Assembly: GCF_020829665.1 (NCBI RefSeq)
Contig: NZ_JAIVFT010000019.1
Coordinates: 1-64,000 of the forward strand
Direction of reading: 5' to 3'
Length of the DNA: 64,000 nt
DNA from: Nostoc sp. CHAB 5824
GTDB taxonomy: Bacteria; Cyanobacteriota; Cyanobacteriia; Cyanobacteriales; Nostocaceae
The stretch's first letter is position 1; every line of letters begins with the position of its first letter. The translations under genes and the position numbers were made by a program. The notes beneath the pieces were generated by a model. The model saw only the letters and a program-made list of their open reading frames with translations. It ran no database searches and was not told the DNA's origin. Below, one piece after another: positions 25,128 to 34,018 of this stretch.

Positions 25128-25298
25128 GTAATTGATGCCTCTACATTGGTAGGATACGTCATACCAAGGTAAGCACCCTCAAAAAACCAAAAATCCTCTG
25201 ATTAAAAATCAGAGATGTGTCAACATAGTATGTCATCATAGTATGTTTGGCTAAATATGTTTGGCTAAAGTTTAAACAGGATTAGATTAAGGAAACTC

Positions 25299-25907
25299 AT
25301 GTCCCGATATAGAGGGCCACGCCTCAGAATTGTACGCCGCTTGGGCGATTTACCAGGATTGACTCGTAAAAGCGCCAGACGCGCTTACCCACCTGGTCAG
25401 CATGGTCAGAACCGCAAGAAGCGCTCTGAGTATGCTATCCGTCTAGAAGAAAAGCAAAAGCTCCGCTTTAACTACGGTTTGACTGAAAAGCAATTGCTGC
25501 GCTATGTACGGAAAGCCAGACGTGTTACTGGTTCTACTGGACAAGTGCTGTTGCAATTGCTAGAAATGCGTTTGGATAATACCGTTTTCCGCTTGGGTAT
25601 AGCCCCGACTATCCCAGCAGCTCGTCAACTGGTAAATCACGGTCACGTAACTGTTAACGGTCGTGTGGTTAATATTGCCAGCTATCAATGCCGTCCTGGT
25701 GAAGTAATTGCAGTCAGGGATCGGGCACAATCACGGAAGTTGGTGGAAGCTAACTTGCAATATCCCGGTTTGGCAAACCTCCCCAGTCATTTGGAGTTTG
25801 ACAAAAATAAGTTGGTTGGTAGAGTCAACAGCATTATTGAGCGGGAATGGGTGGCACTACAAGTTAACGAACTACTTGTGGTGGAATACTACTCACGACA
25901 AGCTTAA
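25299..25907 (+). CDS. rpsD: 30S ribosomal protein S4
   Basis: 202 residues, full length. S4 is a primary 16S rRNA-binding protein that nucleates small-subunit assembly. The N-terminus SRYRGPRLRIVRRLGDLPGL, the conserved region KQLLRYVRKARR, and the S4 RNA-binding domain (LEMRLDNTVFRLGIAPTIPA, then QLVNHGHVTVNGRVV) are unmistakable. A GGAAACTC ribosome site precedes the ATG. As in many cyanobacteria it stands alone, outside the main ribosomal operons. It converges on moaA. Confidence 0.98.
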   Translation: MSRYRGPRLRIVRRLGDLPGLTRKSARRAYPPGQHGQNRKKRSEYAIRLEEKQKLRFNYGLTEKQLLRYVRKARRVTGSTGQVLLQLLEMRLDNTVFRLGIAPTIPAARQLVNHGHVTVNGRVVNIASYQCRPGEVIAVRDRAQSRKLVEANLQYPGLANLPSHLEFDKNKLVGRVNSIIEREWVALQVNELLVVEYYSRQA

Positions 25908-25959
25908 TAGTCATTTGTCCTTAGTCATTTGTCCTTTGCAAAGGGCAAATGACCAATGA

Positions 25960-26946
25960 TTATCCGCCAATTTGCGACATGGTGCGGGTATATGTACCTG
26001 AAATGCCAGAATCGCGTCCTTTAAAGTTAATTTCTGGCTTGATACCTAGTAAATGCTTCACCTGCTCTTGTAATTGAGTGGTGCTGATACCAGAACGCAG
26101 AGCAGTTTTTAAATCTATTTGACCAGTTTCATTTAATAAACAGGGACGCAGCCAGCCATCGGCACTGAGGCGCATCCGGTTACAACGATCGCAAAAACAT
26201 TCTGACATCTGACTAATAAATCCCAGTGTCCCCTTCGCACCGGGAATTTGAAAGACATCAGCAGGGCCAGCACCACGAACTTGTGATTCTGTCAAGCCCC
26301 AGCGATCGCGAATCTGCCCTCGTAAATCGGCTGAAGATACCCAACCGCGATCGCCAAACAAATGCACATTACCAATAGGCATAAATTCAATAAATCGAAC
26401 GTGCCACTGTTTGTCAATTGTCAGAGCGGCTAAATCGAGAATTTCGTGATCGTTGACACCAGGAATCACCACCACATTCAGCTTCAGTGGGTCGAATCCA
26501 ACCTGATGGGCAGTTTGAATCCCATGCCAAACTTGTTGCCAACGAGAACGGCCCTGATTACCGATAATTTGATCAAAAATGTCGGGATCAAGAGAATCCA
26601 GACTAATATTAATTCTTCGCAGACCTGCATTGTAGAGGTTTTGTGCCATCGGAGCCAACAAAAAACCATTGGTAGTCATTGAGAGGTCTTGAGTTTGGGG
26701 AAGAGTTGCGATCGCGCTTACTAAATCTACCACGCGCGGACGCAATAAAGGTTCACCCCCAGTCAACCGAAACCGCTTAAAGCCTACTGGAATAAAAACT
26801 TCTTGAATTAAGGTGAGTAGTTCCTCATCAGTCAATAACTGTTGTTTGAGAATATAATCCAGTTCTACTCCCTCTGGCATACAGTATTGACAGCGAAAAT
26901 TGCAGCGATCGATTAAGCTAATGCGGAGGTAGTCTACCTGGTTCAT
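25960..26946 (-). CDS. moaA: GTP 3',8-cyclase (molybdenum cofactor biosynthesis)
   Basis: Radical-SAM enzyme that starts molybdopterin synthesis from GTP. The first 4Fe-4S motif is DRCNFRCQYCMPEG (C15, C19, C22), and the C-terminal cluster is in ECFCDRCNRMRLSADGWLRPC. The LTGGEPLLRP strand and NISLDSLDPDIF are SAM-domain signatures. Length 328 is normal, and it ends SGTYTRTMSQIGG, a variant of the family's GG tail. Molybdenum cofactor is needed for nitrate reductase. Other moa genes are not in the window. It is divergent from the next gene. Confidence 0.96.
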   Translation of the reverse strand: MNQVDYLRISLIDRCNFRCQYCMPEGVELDYILKQQLLTDEELLTLIQEVFIPVGFKRFRLTGGEPLLRPRVVDLVSAIATLPQTQDLSMTTNGFLLAPMAQNLYNAGLRRINISLDSLDPDIFDQIIGNQGRSRWQQVWHGIQTAHQVGFDPLKLNVVVIPGVNDHEILDLAALTIDKQWHVRFIEFMPIGNVHLFGDRGWVSSADLRGQIRDRWGLTESQVRGAGPADVFQIPGAKGTLGFISQMSECFCDRCNRMRLSADGWLRPCLLNETGQIDLKTALRSGISTTQLQEQVKHLLGIKPEINFKGRDSGISGTYTRTMSQIGG

Positions 26947-27108
26947 CGTTTTATTTTTATTGTCTCTGATTAATTAAAGACTTGACAAAGGTGGTTTACC
27001 CTTTCCTACTATATTTGTTGTAACTCAAAATACCTTACTCCCCCTTAAGTGAGAGTCCATAGATTGTGGCATAATAAGCCGATCGCATCCACTAGTTAGT
27101 CATCAATC

Positions 27109-28140
27109 GTGCAAGATACCGACTCCATCAACGACCTTGCTGCTGCTTTACAACAGCCAGTAGATATCAGCTTTGAACTGCCCGATCCAGAAGATGAACA
27201 GATTCTAGAGTCAGATTTTCAACAGCAGCTAGAAATAGCTTGGCAGGTATGCGATCGCTTTGATTTGCAAACTGAAATTTGGCGGGGGCGAATTTTACGG
27301 GCTATCCGCGACAGAGAGAAAGTTGGTGGTGACGGACGCGGTACTGGCTTTCTGCGATGGCTAAAAGAGCGGGAAATCAGCAAAAGTCAAGCATACTCCT
27401 GGATTCAACTGGCGAATAGTGCCGATACTCTCATCGAAGACGGTAAACTTGACCCTGGAACTGTGAACAACTTCAGTAAACGGGCATTTGTTGAAACCTC
27501 CAAAGCAGTCCCAGAAGTGCAACAGATGGTGAGTGAAGCCGCACAAAAAGGCGATCGCATCACCAGGCGCGAAGTACGTCAACTCAGCGATGAATGGACA
27601 GCTATGTCCTCAGATTTATTACCCGAAGCAGTTAAGGAAAAAGCAGCAGATAACACCCTTCCTCCACGGTATATCGCCCCACTGGTGAAGGAAATGGAAA
27701 AACTGCCAGAATCGCACCAAAAGTTTATTCAAAAGGAAATTGCTGCCAATCCTGATATGGATACCCTGAAACAGGTAACTACTGAAGCGCGTAACTTGGC
27801 TAAATATCTGAAAGGGGCGGCTCAAGTTCAAGCGTTAACGCAGGAAAATGTTGATATTGAAACAGCCTTAGAAGAAGCACAAAGAGTCGGCTGTTTGAGT
27901 ATTGCTGCTGACTTGGTAAATCAAGCATCGCAAATTGAACAAACGATCGCTAAATTGTACATGACTTGGAAACGAATCGGCAATTTAGCAGATCGATTAT
28001 ATGTAGATACAGGTGCAAGTACACCCAACTTGCGATCGCTCCTCACTTGCTTGGAACCTCTGGGTGGTGAAATCATGGAATTGCAACTTAGTGGTGCGAC
28101 TGAGCACACTGTACGTCTGCAAATTCAGGAGACGAGTTAG
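27109..28140 (+). CDS. conserved protein with DUF3102/ParB-like helical region
   Basis: 343 residues, acidic N-terminus, entirely soluble. Residues 45-110 (a helix with WRGRILRAIRDRE, then GRGTGFLRWLKEREISKSQA and YSWIQLANSAD) resemble DUF3102/KorB-type segments, which contain a helix-turn-helix. The rest is a helical domain with a C-terminal part rich in leucine. No catalytic motif is seen. A DNA-binding or plasmid-like partition/regulatory role is an inference. It begins with a GTG at 27109 and is divergent from moaA. HIP1 sites inside the gene indicate long residence in this genome. Confidence 0.55.
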   Translation: MQDTDSINDLAAALQQPVDISFELPDPEDEQILESDFQQQLEIAWQVCDRFDLQTEIWRGRILRAIRDREKVGGDGRGTGFLRWLKEREISKSQAYSWIQLANSADTLIEDGKLDPGTVNNFSKRAFVETSKAVPEVQQMVSEAAQKGDRITRREVRQLSDEWTAMSSDLLPEAVKEKAADNTLPPRYIAPLVKEMEKLPESHQKFIQKEIAANPDMDTLKQVTTEARNLAKYLKGAAQVQALTQENVDIETALEEAQRVGCLSIAADLVNQASQIEQTIAKLYMTWKRIGNLADRLYVDTGASTPNLRSLLTCLEPLGGEIMELQLSGATEHTVRLQIQETS

Positions 28141-28151
28141 GGAGTAGAGAA

Positions 28152-28316
28152 TTAGGAGTTAAGAGTTAAGAGTTTGGATATCCAGATGTTTTCTCTTACT
28201 TCTAATAGTTTGATAGCTGCCAGAATCACTTCTTCAGACGAGGAGTATTTACCGCTTTCAACCTGACTTTGGATAAACTGCTCAAGCTCTGGAGTTAATG
28301 ATACATTCCTTAATGT
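28152..28316 (-). pseudogene. ParD-like antitoxin remnant without start codon
   Basis: The frame reads LRNVSLTPELEQFIQSQVES then GKYSSSEEVILAAIKLLE, a clear ribbon-helix-helix ParD/CC2985-type antitoxin start (beta strand, two helices). No start codon is in frame after the preceding TAG (28317-28319), and an ATG just upstream is out of frame by two bases, as if two bases were inserted near the start. No ParE toxin gene lies next to it. It is probably a relic. Confidence 0.55.
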
Positions 28317-28382
28317 CTACTATAATTTTTGCTAAAGCTATTCTTATTCTATCCAGAAGACGAAGTAGAGAATAGGCAATAG

Positions 28383-28411
28383 GCGATGCCTACGGCTAGC
28401 TACGCCTACGC
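28383..28411. repeat. 29-bp dispersed repeat, variant copy
   Basis: A variant of the 29-bp unit at 6869, reading GCGATGCCTACGGCTAGC and ending CTACGC. Confidence 0.65.
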
Positions 28412-28414
28412 AGT

Positions 28415-28645
28415 TTATCTTTCAACCTTTGGAATTGCTGAGAGTAAGGCACGGAGAGCGTTGTTAACAGCTTCTGATGTTTTGAATATCTCAGCGACAT
28501 CAGCATCGAGGGTAACTGTCAAAGGAGCTTTTTCTTCCTGACTGGCGAAACGGTTGGGCAAGGCTTTGCGATAGTCAAAGTTATACTCTGGAAGCAAGTC
28601 ATCGTCTGCGTCGTTCTGGAATTCAGAACCCTGTGAATTCTTCAT
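28415..28645 (-). CDS. brnA: BrnA-type antitoxin
   Basis: 76 residues. The N-terminal part has a BrnA-like joint (LPEYNFDYRKALPNRFA) and the C-terminal part a ribbon-helix-helix DNA-binding unit (PLTVTLDADVAEIFKTSEAV followed by NNALRALLSAI). It overlaps the 3' end of the toxin gene by 23 bp on the same strand, the standard brnT-brnA order. BrnA neutralises BrnT and represses the operon. Start ATG at 28645. Confidence 0.8.
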   Translation of the reverse strand: MKNSQGSEFQNDADDDLLPEYNFDYRKALPNRFASQEEKAPLTVTLDADVAEIFKTSEAVNNALRALLSAIPKVER

Positions 28646-28910
28646 AATCTCTTCGTTCTTTCTTAGTTGCTAGACGTGCGCTAATGATACGGATAACGTT
28701 TGCTCTTTCAGTAAAACAGACCAATAACAGGCGATTGTCTTGGTCACGTCCGATAATGATTTCCCGTCCTTCACCAACAGAGTGCCATTCATCGTTGAAT
28801 ATGTAAGCTAGAGAATCGTTGAAGACTGTCTTAGCCGCTTCAAAGCTGATACAGTGCTTGTTGAGATTCAAACTAGCTTTTTGGTTATCCCACTCAAATT
28901 CTAAATTCAT
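28623..28910 (-). CDS. brnT: BrnT-type ribonuclease toxin
   Basis: 95 residues of the BrnT family (RelE-like fold). The signature FEWDNQKASLNLNKHCISFE opens the protein; GREIIIGRDQDNRLLLVCFTE and IRIISARLATKKERRDYEEF complete it. BrnT cleaves RNA and inhibits translation when free. It is paired with BrnA downstream by overlapping genes, so this is a complete type II toxin-antitoxin module. Next to it lie the ParD relic and a 29-bp repeat. Confidence 0.88.
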   Translation of the reverse strand: MNLEFEWDNQKASLNLNKHCISFEAAKTVFNDSLAYIFNDEWHSVGEGREIIIGRDQDNRLLLVCFTERANVIRIISARLATKKERRDYEEFTGF

Positions 28911-29029
28911 GCCTTGATATGAGGCTACTCATATATCTAAATCGGTAATCAGTTTTTTATTTTTTATCAGAGTTTATAGAGTTTCACTTTTGCACATAAT
29001 TAAAAAAAGTTAGTCAACAAAGTCAATTT

Positions 29030-31381
29030 CTAATTAGCAGTGCAATATCTAGCAGTAAGCAAGGAACTATGGGGCGTCGCCGTGGCTACTTGAGCAACCA
29101 AAACCACGTTACCATTGGCATCCATTACCCAACCTTGGGCTTCCACAATTTGAGTAGGTTCATTGACAGAATTAACTTTCTGTGATTTTTCTTCTGTGTT
29201 TCGCTGCGCCTGAACAACCGCTCTTTTCTGAATACCGCCAGCACGATTCTGATTCTCTGGAGAGAGTGTGATCCAATCTGCCAGCACCGCATCATCAGCT
29301 ATCAATGGCTGCGTGGGATCTGCTACTAATCCTCCACGCCCAGTAGCAATAAATGAACTCCTTCCTATTTTTCCACCAGAATTACAATCAGCAGCAATTT
29401 GCTGCGAAGCATCAACTAGATTTACGGGCAATTCTACTAATCCTTTACTGGGGTCAACATCTGGTGAGTTTATTTGTACTGTGCCATTTAATAAAGGGTT
29501 TGGGTTTTGCTGAGAAAATGCGGTGATGTCACTTGTTTGCAGATTACTCGGGTTGATTTCCTTTGGATCAAGCCTCTCTACATCTGCACGAGCGCGGGGC
29601 ACAAAACCAAAGATGTTCTTGGTGGTGATTGTGATTTTACCACCAGAGCCAGAGAAGGCGTTGGCGGTGATATCGTTATTTCCGAAGGGAGTGGCGACAA
29701 CGAAACCATTAGGCGCTTTGATGGTGATATTACCGCCAGTTTTATCACCCTCGGCATTAGTGGATATTTGGCTGTTGCGGCGCATTAGTAATAAGTCCCG
29801 CACCTGTAGCGTAATATCACCACCCCGACCTGACTGACTATTAGATGTGAGTGTTCCTTTGGTGTCAAGCAGGATGGAGCGAGCAGTTATATTGAGTTCA
29901 CCTGCTGATCCTAGCTTACTTGCATCTCCTAAGTAGATTCGATTCTGTGGCACTTGACTATTCACAGTTATTGTAGCCCCATCCCGGACAATCAATTGCC
30001 CTGTGGTAATTTTGACTTTTCCCGCCTCTCCGGGACCTAGAGTCCTAGCACGCAAACCGCTGGGAAAACCATTTGCTGAAGTTCCAATTAGCTCAACAGA
30101 CTCGGAGGCGTTCACATTCAAATTTCCTCCTTGTCCTCTAGCTGGAATAAATTGTGAGTTCTGCAACACTACTCCACTCGACTCTGTTGATACCTCTGCC
30201 CCATCTTGAACATATAATTTCCCAGTGTTGATTATGATGTCACCTGCCTTTCCATCAGACGTAGTTATACTAGACAATGTACTAGCTAAAACCCTATTAT
30301 CGGACAGAGTAAAAGTACCAATTACCTCTACTGAGTCAAAGGCGTTAACGGTCAAATTTCCCCCTGCACCCTTGCCTCTAGTAGAAGTAAATACTTGTGC
30401 GCCATCTCGAACAATTAATTTTCTGGTGGTAATCGTTAATTCTCCACCATCCCCAACGCCATTATTCCGATTTCTCAAGATCACAAAAGGACCAATTAGT
30501 TCCACGCTTTCGCCCTGCACCTGAATATTGCCACCACCCACGCCAGTAACATCTACCTGAGATGGAATTCCAGAACCGTCAACAGTTCGCTGGATGAGTT
30601 GAATTTTCTGGAAATTCTGGACACCTTCATATCCCAAGACCCAATTTTGGTTGTTTGAGTTCAGATTGACCAGGCTATTGCCAGCGACACTTGCTAGCTC
30701 AATTCGTCCTGATACTGCTGTTAAACTTCCGCCCTCCAGCGTTATATCACCGCCTACAAGTGCCAAGGTTTTGCCTAGCTGCACCTGTAACCCAACAGGT
30801 TCACCTAAACTATTGACTGCGCCACCTGGACTAGCTTGGGATTGATTGCGAATGGGAGCCGCAGTGGCTCCGAATTGTAAGCCAATGGGAACACTTACTG
30901 TCAGCAGGGGTGTGGTTTGGGGATTTGTAGCGCTAAACTTTGTACCATCGGCAAAGTTTAGACTACTCGCTGTACTTGCAATAAATGAACCGCCGATGTT
31001 TAAAGTAGCATTGTTACCAAAAATAATCCCGTTGGGATTAATCAAAAACAGGTTAGCTGTACCGTTAGCTTTGAGGATGCCATCAATATTAGAGATAGAC
31101 TTACCCGTTACCCGACTAATAATGTTCTGAATACCCTCAGTATTTTTAAACTCAGCCGTAGTCCCATTGAGTACAGAAAACTCCTTAAAACTATGGAACA
31201 AGTTGCTTTCTAGTTGGGTTCCACCTTCAATAATTGTGATATTGCCCTGTGTTGTAACTTGAGAATTATTAGGTAGAGTACTATCCTGAGTGATTTGGGC
31301 AAAAGCACAATTGCCAGAGAAAGCTATTGCGCCACCTATTACAATTCCTAACCCTTGAAACCAGCCACACAAAATACTCAT
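29030..31381 (-). CDS. two-partner-secretion exoprotein, filamentous haemagglutinin-like (A)
   Basis: 783 residues. An N-terminal signal peptide (ending FAQ, about residue 29) leads to a TPS/haemagglutination activity domain: NLFHSFKEFSV, then ISRVTGKSISNIDGILKANG, then LFLINPNGIIFGNN (NPNGI hallmark) and the GGSF-ASTASSLNFADGT loop. The rest is beta-helix of repeated GKAGDI-INTGKL-VQDGAEVST type blocks, typical of large secreted adhesins or carbohydrate-binding surface proteins. The C-terminus ends in ARYCTAN. Export needs an outer-membrane TpsB partner, absent from this window. A close paralogue lies at 35103. The upstream 31382-31767 is AT-rich and gene-free. Confidence 0.85.
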   Translation of the reverse strand: MSILCGWFQGLGIVIGGAIAFSGNCAFAQITQDSTLPNNSQVTTQGNITIIEGGTQLESNLFHSFKEFSVLNGTTAEFKNTEGIQNIISRVTGKSISNIDGILKANGTANLFLINPNGIIFGNNATLNIGGSFIASTASSLNFADGTKFSATNPQTTPLLTVSVPIGLQFGATAAPIRNQSQASPGGAVNSLGEPVGLQVQLGKTLALVGGDITLEGGSLTAVSGRIELASVAGNSLVNLNSNNQNWVLGYEGVQNFQKIQLIQRTVDGSGIPSQVDVTGVGGGNIQVQGESVELIGPFVILRNRNNGVGDGGELTITTRKLIVRDGAQVFTSTRGKGAGGNLTVNAFDSVEVIGTFTLSDNRVLASTLSSITTSDGKAGDIIINTGKLYVQDGAEVSTESSGVVLQNSQFIPARGQGGNLNVNASESVELIGTSANGFPSGLRARTLGPGEAGKVKITTGQLIVRDGATITVNSQVPQNRIYLGDASKLGSAGELNITARSILLDTKGTLTSNSQSGRGGDITLQVRDLLLMRRNSQISTNAEGDKTGGNITIKAPNGFVVATPFGNNDITANAFSGSGGKITITTKNIFGFVPRARADVERLDPKEINPSNLQTSDITAFSQQNPNPLLNGTVQINSPDVDPSKGLVELPVNLVDASQQIAADCNSGGKIGRSSFIATGRGGLVADPTQPLIADDAVLADWITLSPENQNRAGGIQKRAVVQAQRNTEEKSQKVNSVNEPTQIVEAQGWVMDANGNVVLVAQVATATPHSSLLTARYCTAN

Positions 31382-31767
31382 AACGAATAGTAAACTCCTC
31401 TAAAAAATTACCATTTGCTAAATAATGGTGACGCTGCACCTCTATTCAGTAAACTATATCTATCTCAATAAACTACAATATTTAAATTGTTAATATACGT
31501 TTTGCTATTCCCTAAATCTGACAATATTAGTCATTAAAAATGATACAAATAAAGGCACAACAATGTTATGCCTATACGAAAAATTTTTATTCTACCTGGC
31601 TAAAAGCAATATTGTTAACTTAACTACTGATAAGCTTGCTGATTGAGAATAAAAATACAATTTTGTGACATTACTAAAAATAAATTTATTTTTTATAGTA
31701 ATGTTATTACCTTTATTCTAAATAAGCTAGAATAACAGATATTAAGTTAATATACCGCTACGGTTTT

Positions 31768-32109
31768 CTAGCATTTAACGCAACGTCCTTGCCAGTCCTC
31801 GCAGCACTTCAATCTCGCTGCTGGCAAAAATTTCTTTGGTTGCTGGTTATCAACAGTATCACTAAATTTAACTTTAGTTTGGTTGATAGTGTAATTAAAT
31901 TTCAGGTTATTGTTTTCAGTTATACCAGAATTTTCAGGTTCCTTGTTTTCAAATTGGCCTCCACTATTATTTTCTTGTCTTGCAATGCAAGACTTATTAG
32001 GTAGAGTACTATCCTGGCTAATTTGGGCAATAGCAGAAGTTCCAGAAAAAGCTATTGTACCAACTATTGCAAATCCTAAACCTTTAACACAGCACAAAAG
32101 ATTACTCAT
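31768..32109 (-). CDS. short secreted protein: haemagglutinin-type signal joined to cysteine-rich tail (1)
   Basis: 113 residues from the ATG at 32109 (homologous to the start of the gene at 34322). Residues 1-45 are a copy of the TPS signal region: VKGLGFAIVGTIAFSGTSAI, then AQISQDSTLPN, very like the large exoprotein next door. After a polar linker the C-terminal part reads DTVDNQQPKKFLPAARLKCC followed by EDWQGRCVKC. That tail is nearly the same as in the neighbouring gene at 32748, which has a different N-terminus. It therefore looks like a chimeric module that exports a cysteine-rich tail. No function known. I do not recognise a published family. Confidence 0.6.
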   Translation of the reverse strand: MSNLLCCVKGLGFAIVGTIAFSGTSAIAQISQDSTLPNKSCIARQENNSGGQFENKEPENSGITENNNLKFNYTINQTKVKFSDTVDNQQPKKFLPAARLKCCEDWQGRCVKC

Positions 32110-32263
32110 ACTTGGTATTGCACCTTTCCACAAAGTGATAGTTGCTGTACAGCAGTGAAGCTATAACAATTTTAATTAGATTACATCGAAATCTATAATA
32201 TACATTTCGTTGTTTATAAAAATTCAAGTATTTTACATTGCAAAAAATCCACAATAATAGAAC

Positions 32264-32390
32264 ACAATACAGTTCAGTTAGTGATGTTTGACCTTGGAAG
32301 ATCCCCCCAACCCCCCTTAAAAAGGGGGGCTTAGTTCCCTCCTTTTTAAGGAGGGTTAGGGAGGATCAAGCCTTAACTGAACTGTATTGT
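32264..32390. mobile_element. MITE with perfect 17-bp terminal inverted repeats
   Basis: ACAATACAGTTCAGTTA (32264-32280) and its exact reverse complement (32374-32390) bound 127 bp. The interior is a C-rich/G-rich double hairpin (GATCCCCCCAACCCCCC and GGAGGGTTAGGGAGGATC). Flanks aatagaac (left) and aataggac (right) could be an 8-bp target duplication with one change. The rest of 32110-32747 is AT-rich with no gene. Confidence 0.75.
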
Positions 32391-32747
32391 AATAGGACAA
32401 CAATCTTATGCCCCTGGAAAACCTCTATTCCACTTAATTCAAAATTGCTATTATTAGCAATGCTATTGTCAACTTAATATTTGAAACGCTTACTTATTGT
32501 GCATAAGAATAAAGTCTTATAACATTACTAACAAAAGAATTGGCTTTTTAGAGCAACGTTATTAGGGATTAGCAATAAACAAATTATCCAATGTTTTGGG
32601 GTGGACATCTTGTCCGCCTTTAGTTACGCGTGGGCGAGACGCCCCCCCTACAATCAGTAATTGGATATTTTTTTATTTTGAAGTTCCTTACCTTTATTCT
32701 CAATTAATCGGGATTAGGTGTGAAGTTGACAATACTGCTACGGTTTT

Positions 32748-33059
32748 CTAGCATTGAATGCAATATCCCCGCCAGTCCTCGCAGCATTGCAATTTCAAGA
32801 CAACAGGGCCTAAATCTGCTGGCAAAAATCCCTGGGGTTGCTTGTTCTCAACAGCATCAGTAGATGGAATTGGAGCTAGTTCGATATTGCACTCAAGCTT
32901 AATTTTCAGGACTCTATCTTTTGATATACCGTTTTCTTCGAGTAGCGTGCGGAAATTAGAGTTTTTCAAAATTTCTATAATTTCCTGCTGAATTTTTTCT
33001 TCTAACCGCTCTAAAGTTTCAGACTCAATGACTGCTTGCTGTGAAGTTTGAGATGTCAT
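32748..33059 (-). CDS. short leader-type protein with cysteine-rich tail (1)
   Basis: 103 residues, no signal peptide. Residues 1-55 are a helical, acidic leader (LERLEEKIQQEIIEILKNSN, then FRTLLEENGISKDRVLKIK). The middle has STDAVENKQPQGFLPADLGP and the end is CCEDWRGYCIQC. The leader is homologous to that of the gene at 37708 (same EEVQQK-LLES-N, LEKYGV, and NID positions), and the tail to that at 31768. A leader joined to a short Cys core resembles precursor peptides of ribosomally made, modified natural products, but no modifying enzyme is nearby, so that is only inference. Intergenic context: MITE copy 2 upstream. Confidence 0.55.
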   Translation of the reverse strand: MTSQTSQQAVIESETLERLEEKIQQEIIEILKNSNFRTLLEENGISKDRVLKIKLECNIELAPIPSTDAVENKQPQGFLPADLGPVVLKLQCCEDWRGYCIQC

Positions 33060-33388
33060 GAATTTTGTTCTCCTTGCAGACTGGTAAATGTGTGAATTTA
33101 TCTTGTGATGTACTAATTTAACCTGACTTCAATTAGTACAGTTTGGCAACAAAGGAATTAAGAATACAGAGTCTAGAGTCGCACGAAAGCATTAAGTTTC
33201 TAACGCTCTTGCGAACTCCCATAATTATGACTTCAGCTTGGCTAGTAATAATTACGCATTGTGTAACAAAACTTCATATATTTCTGCCGGATTTCCTTAA
33301 AGCATTCATGAATCTAGCTACTGACCGTTCATTATTCAAGTGGATTGAGTAATTGATACCTCCTCAACTCTCTCTCACATTCTGCTTA
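33060..33388. promoter_or_regulatory. upstream region shared with the gene at 37708
   Basis: The block 33217-33315 is alignable to 37995-38095 (shared phrases: ctagtaaNaattacgc, acaaaacttcatat, ctgccggat, cttaa). Both lie upstream of the two leader-type cysteine genes on the minus strand, so the block is probably promoter DNA carried along by duplication. A plus-strand open frame here (33143-33352) is not believed. Confidence 0.45.
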
Positions 33389-33568
33389 GAGGATGTTTTA
33401 AAAGTCCTCTTATAGGTATCAAAACGTTCTAGATCCTCCTAAATCCCCCGATAAATTGGGGGACTTTGATTCCGGTTCCCCTCCTTAAAAAGCTATCCAT
33501 TATAAACGGGGGTTAGGGGGGATCAATAAGTGCCTAAAATTATAGCCAAATACTTTTCAAACATCCTC
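33389..33568. mobile_element. MITE copy 2 (GAGGATGTTTGAAAAGT family)
   Basis: Ends GAGGATGTTTTAAAAGT (33389-33405) and ACTTTTCAAACATCCTC (33552-33568), with TTA outside both. Its interior matches copy 1 (caaaacgttctagatc, gatcaataagtgcctaaaat) with a few changes and an insertion in the G-rich arm. Confidence 0.8.
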
Positions 33569-33737
33569 TTAGAGTTTGAATAAGCCCATAGGCTTTATTA
33601 TAAAAAGCGCTCGCTTGTATGAAATTCATTGCAAAGGAGCAATCGCACCCACAGTTGAGTTTATACAAAGGGCGATCGCACTGACACCTGAGTTTACTAG
33701 AAGGAGCGATCGCTTGTATGAAGATCATTGCAAAAAA

Positions 33738-33766
33738 GCGATGTCTACGACGGGCTACGCCAACGC
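33738..33766. repeat. 29-bp dispersed repeat within HIP1 array
   Basis: Same unit as at 6869-6897 (GCGATGTCTACGACGGGC...CAACGC), taking the place of a HIP1 site in the array. Confidence 0.75.
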
Positions 33767-33989
33767 AACCACAGATGATTTGAGTAGAAAGGGTGATCGC
33801 TTGTGTGAAGGTCATAGCGAAAAGCGATCGCTTGCATGAAGGTCATTGCGAAAAAGCGATCGCACCCTCATCGGAGTTTTAGTACAAAGGGGCGATCGCT
33901 TGCGTGAAGGTTATTGCAAAGAAGCGATCGCATTGACACTTGAGTTTAGTAAAAGGTGCGATCGCTTGTGTAAAGGTCATAGCGAAAAA

Positions 33990-34018
33990 GCGATGTCTAC
34001 GACGGGCTACGCCAACGC
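33990..34018. repeat. 29-bp dispersed repeat within HIP1 array, second copy
   Basis: Identical in layout to 33738-33766; the two copies are about 252 bp apart. Confidence 0.75.

Noticed and set aside
33143..33352. 69-codon plus-strand frame
   Set aside because: It lies in the block that is conserved upstream of the leader-type Cys genes and reads on the opposite strand; more likely promoter DNA.
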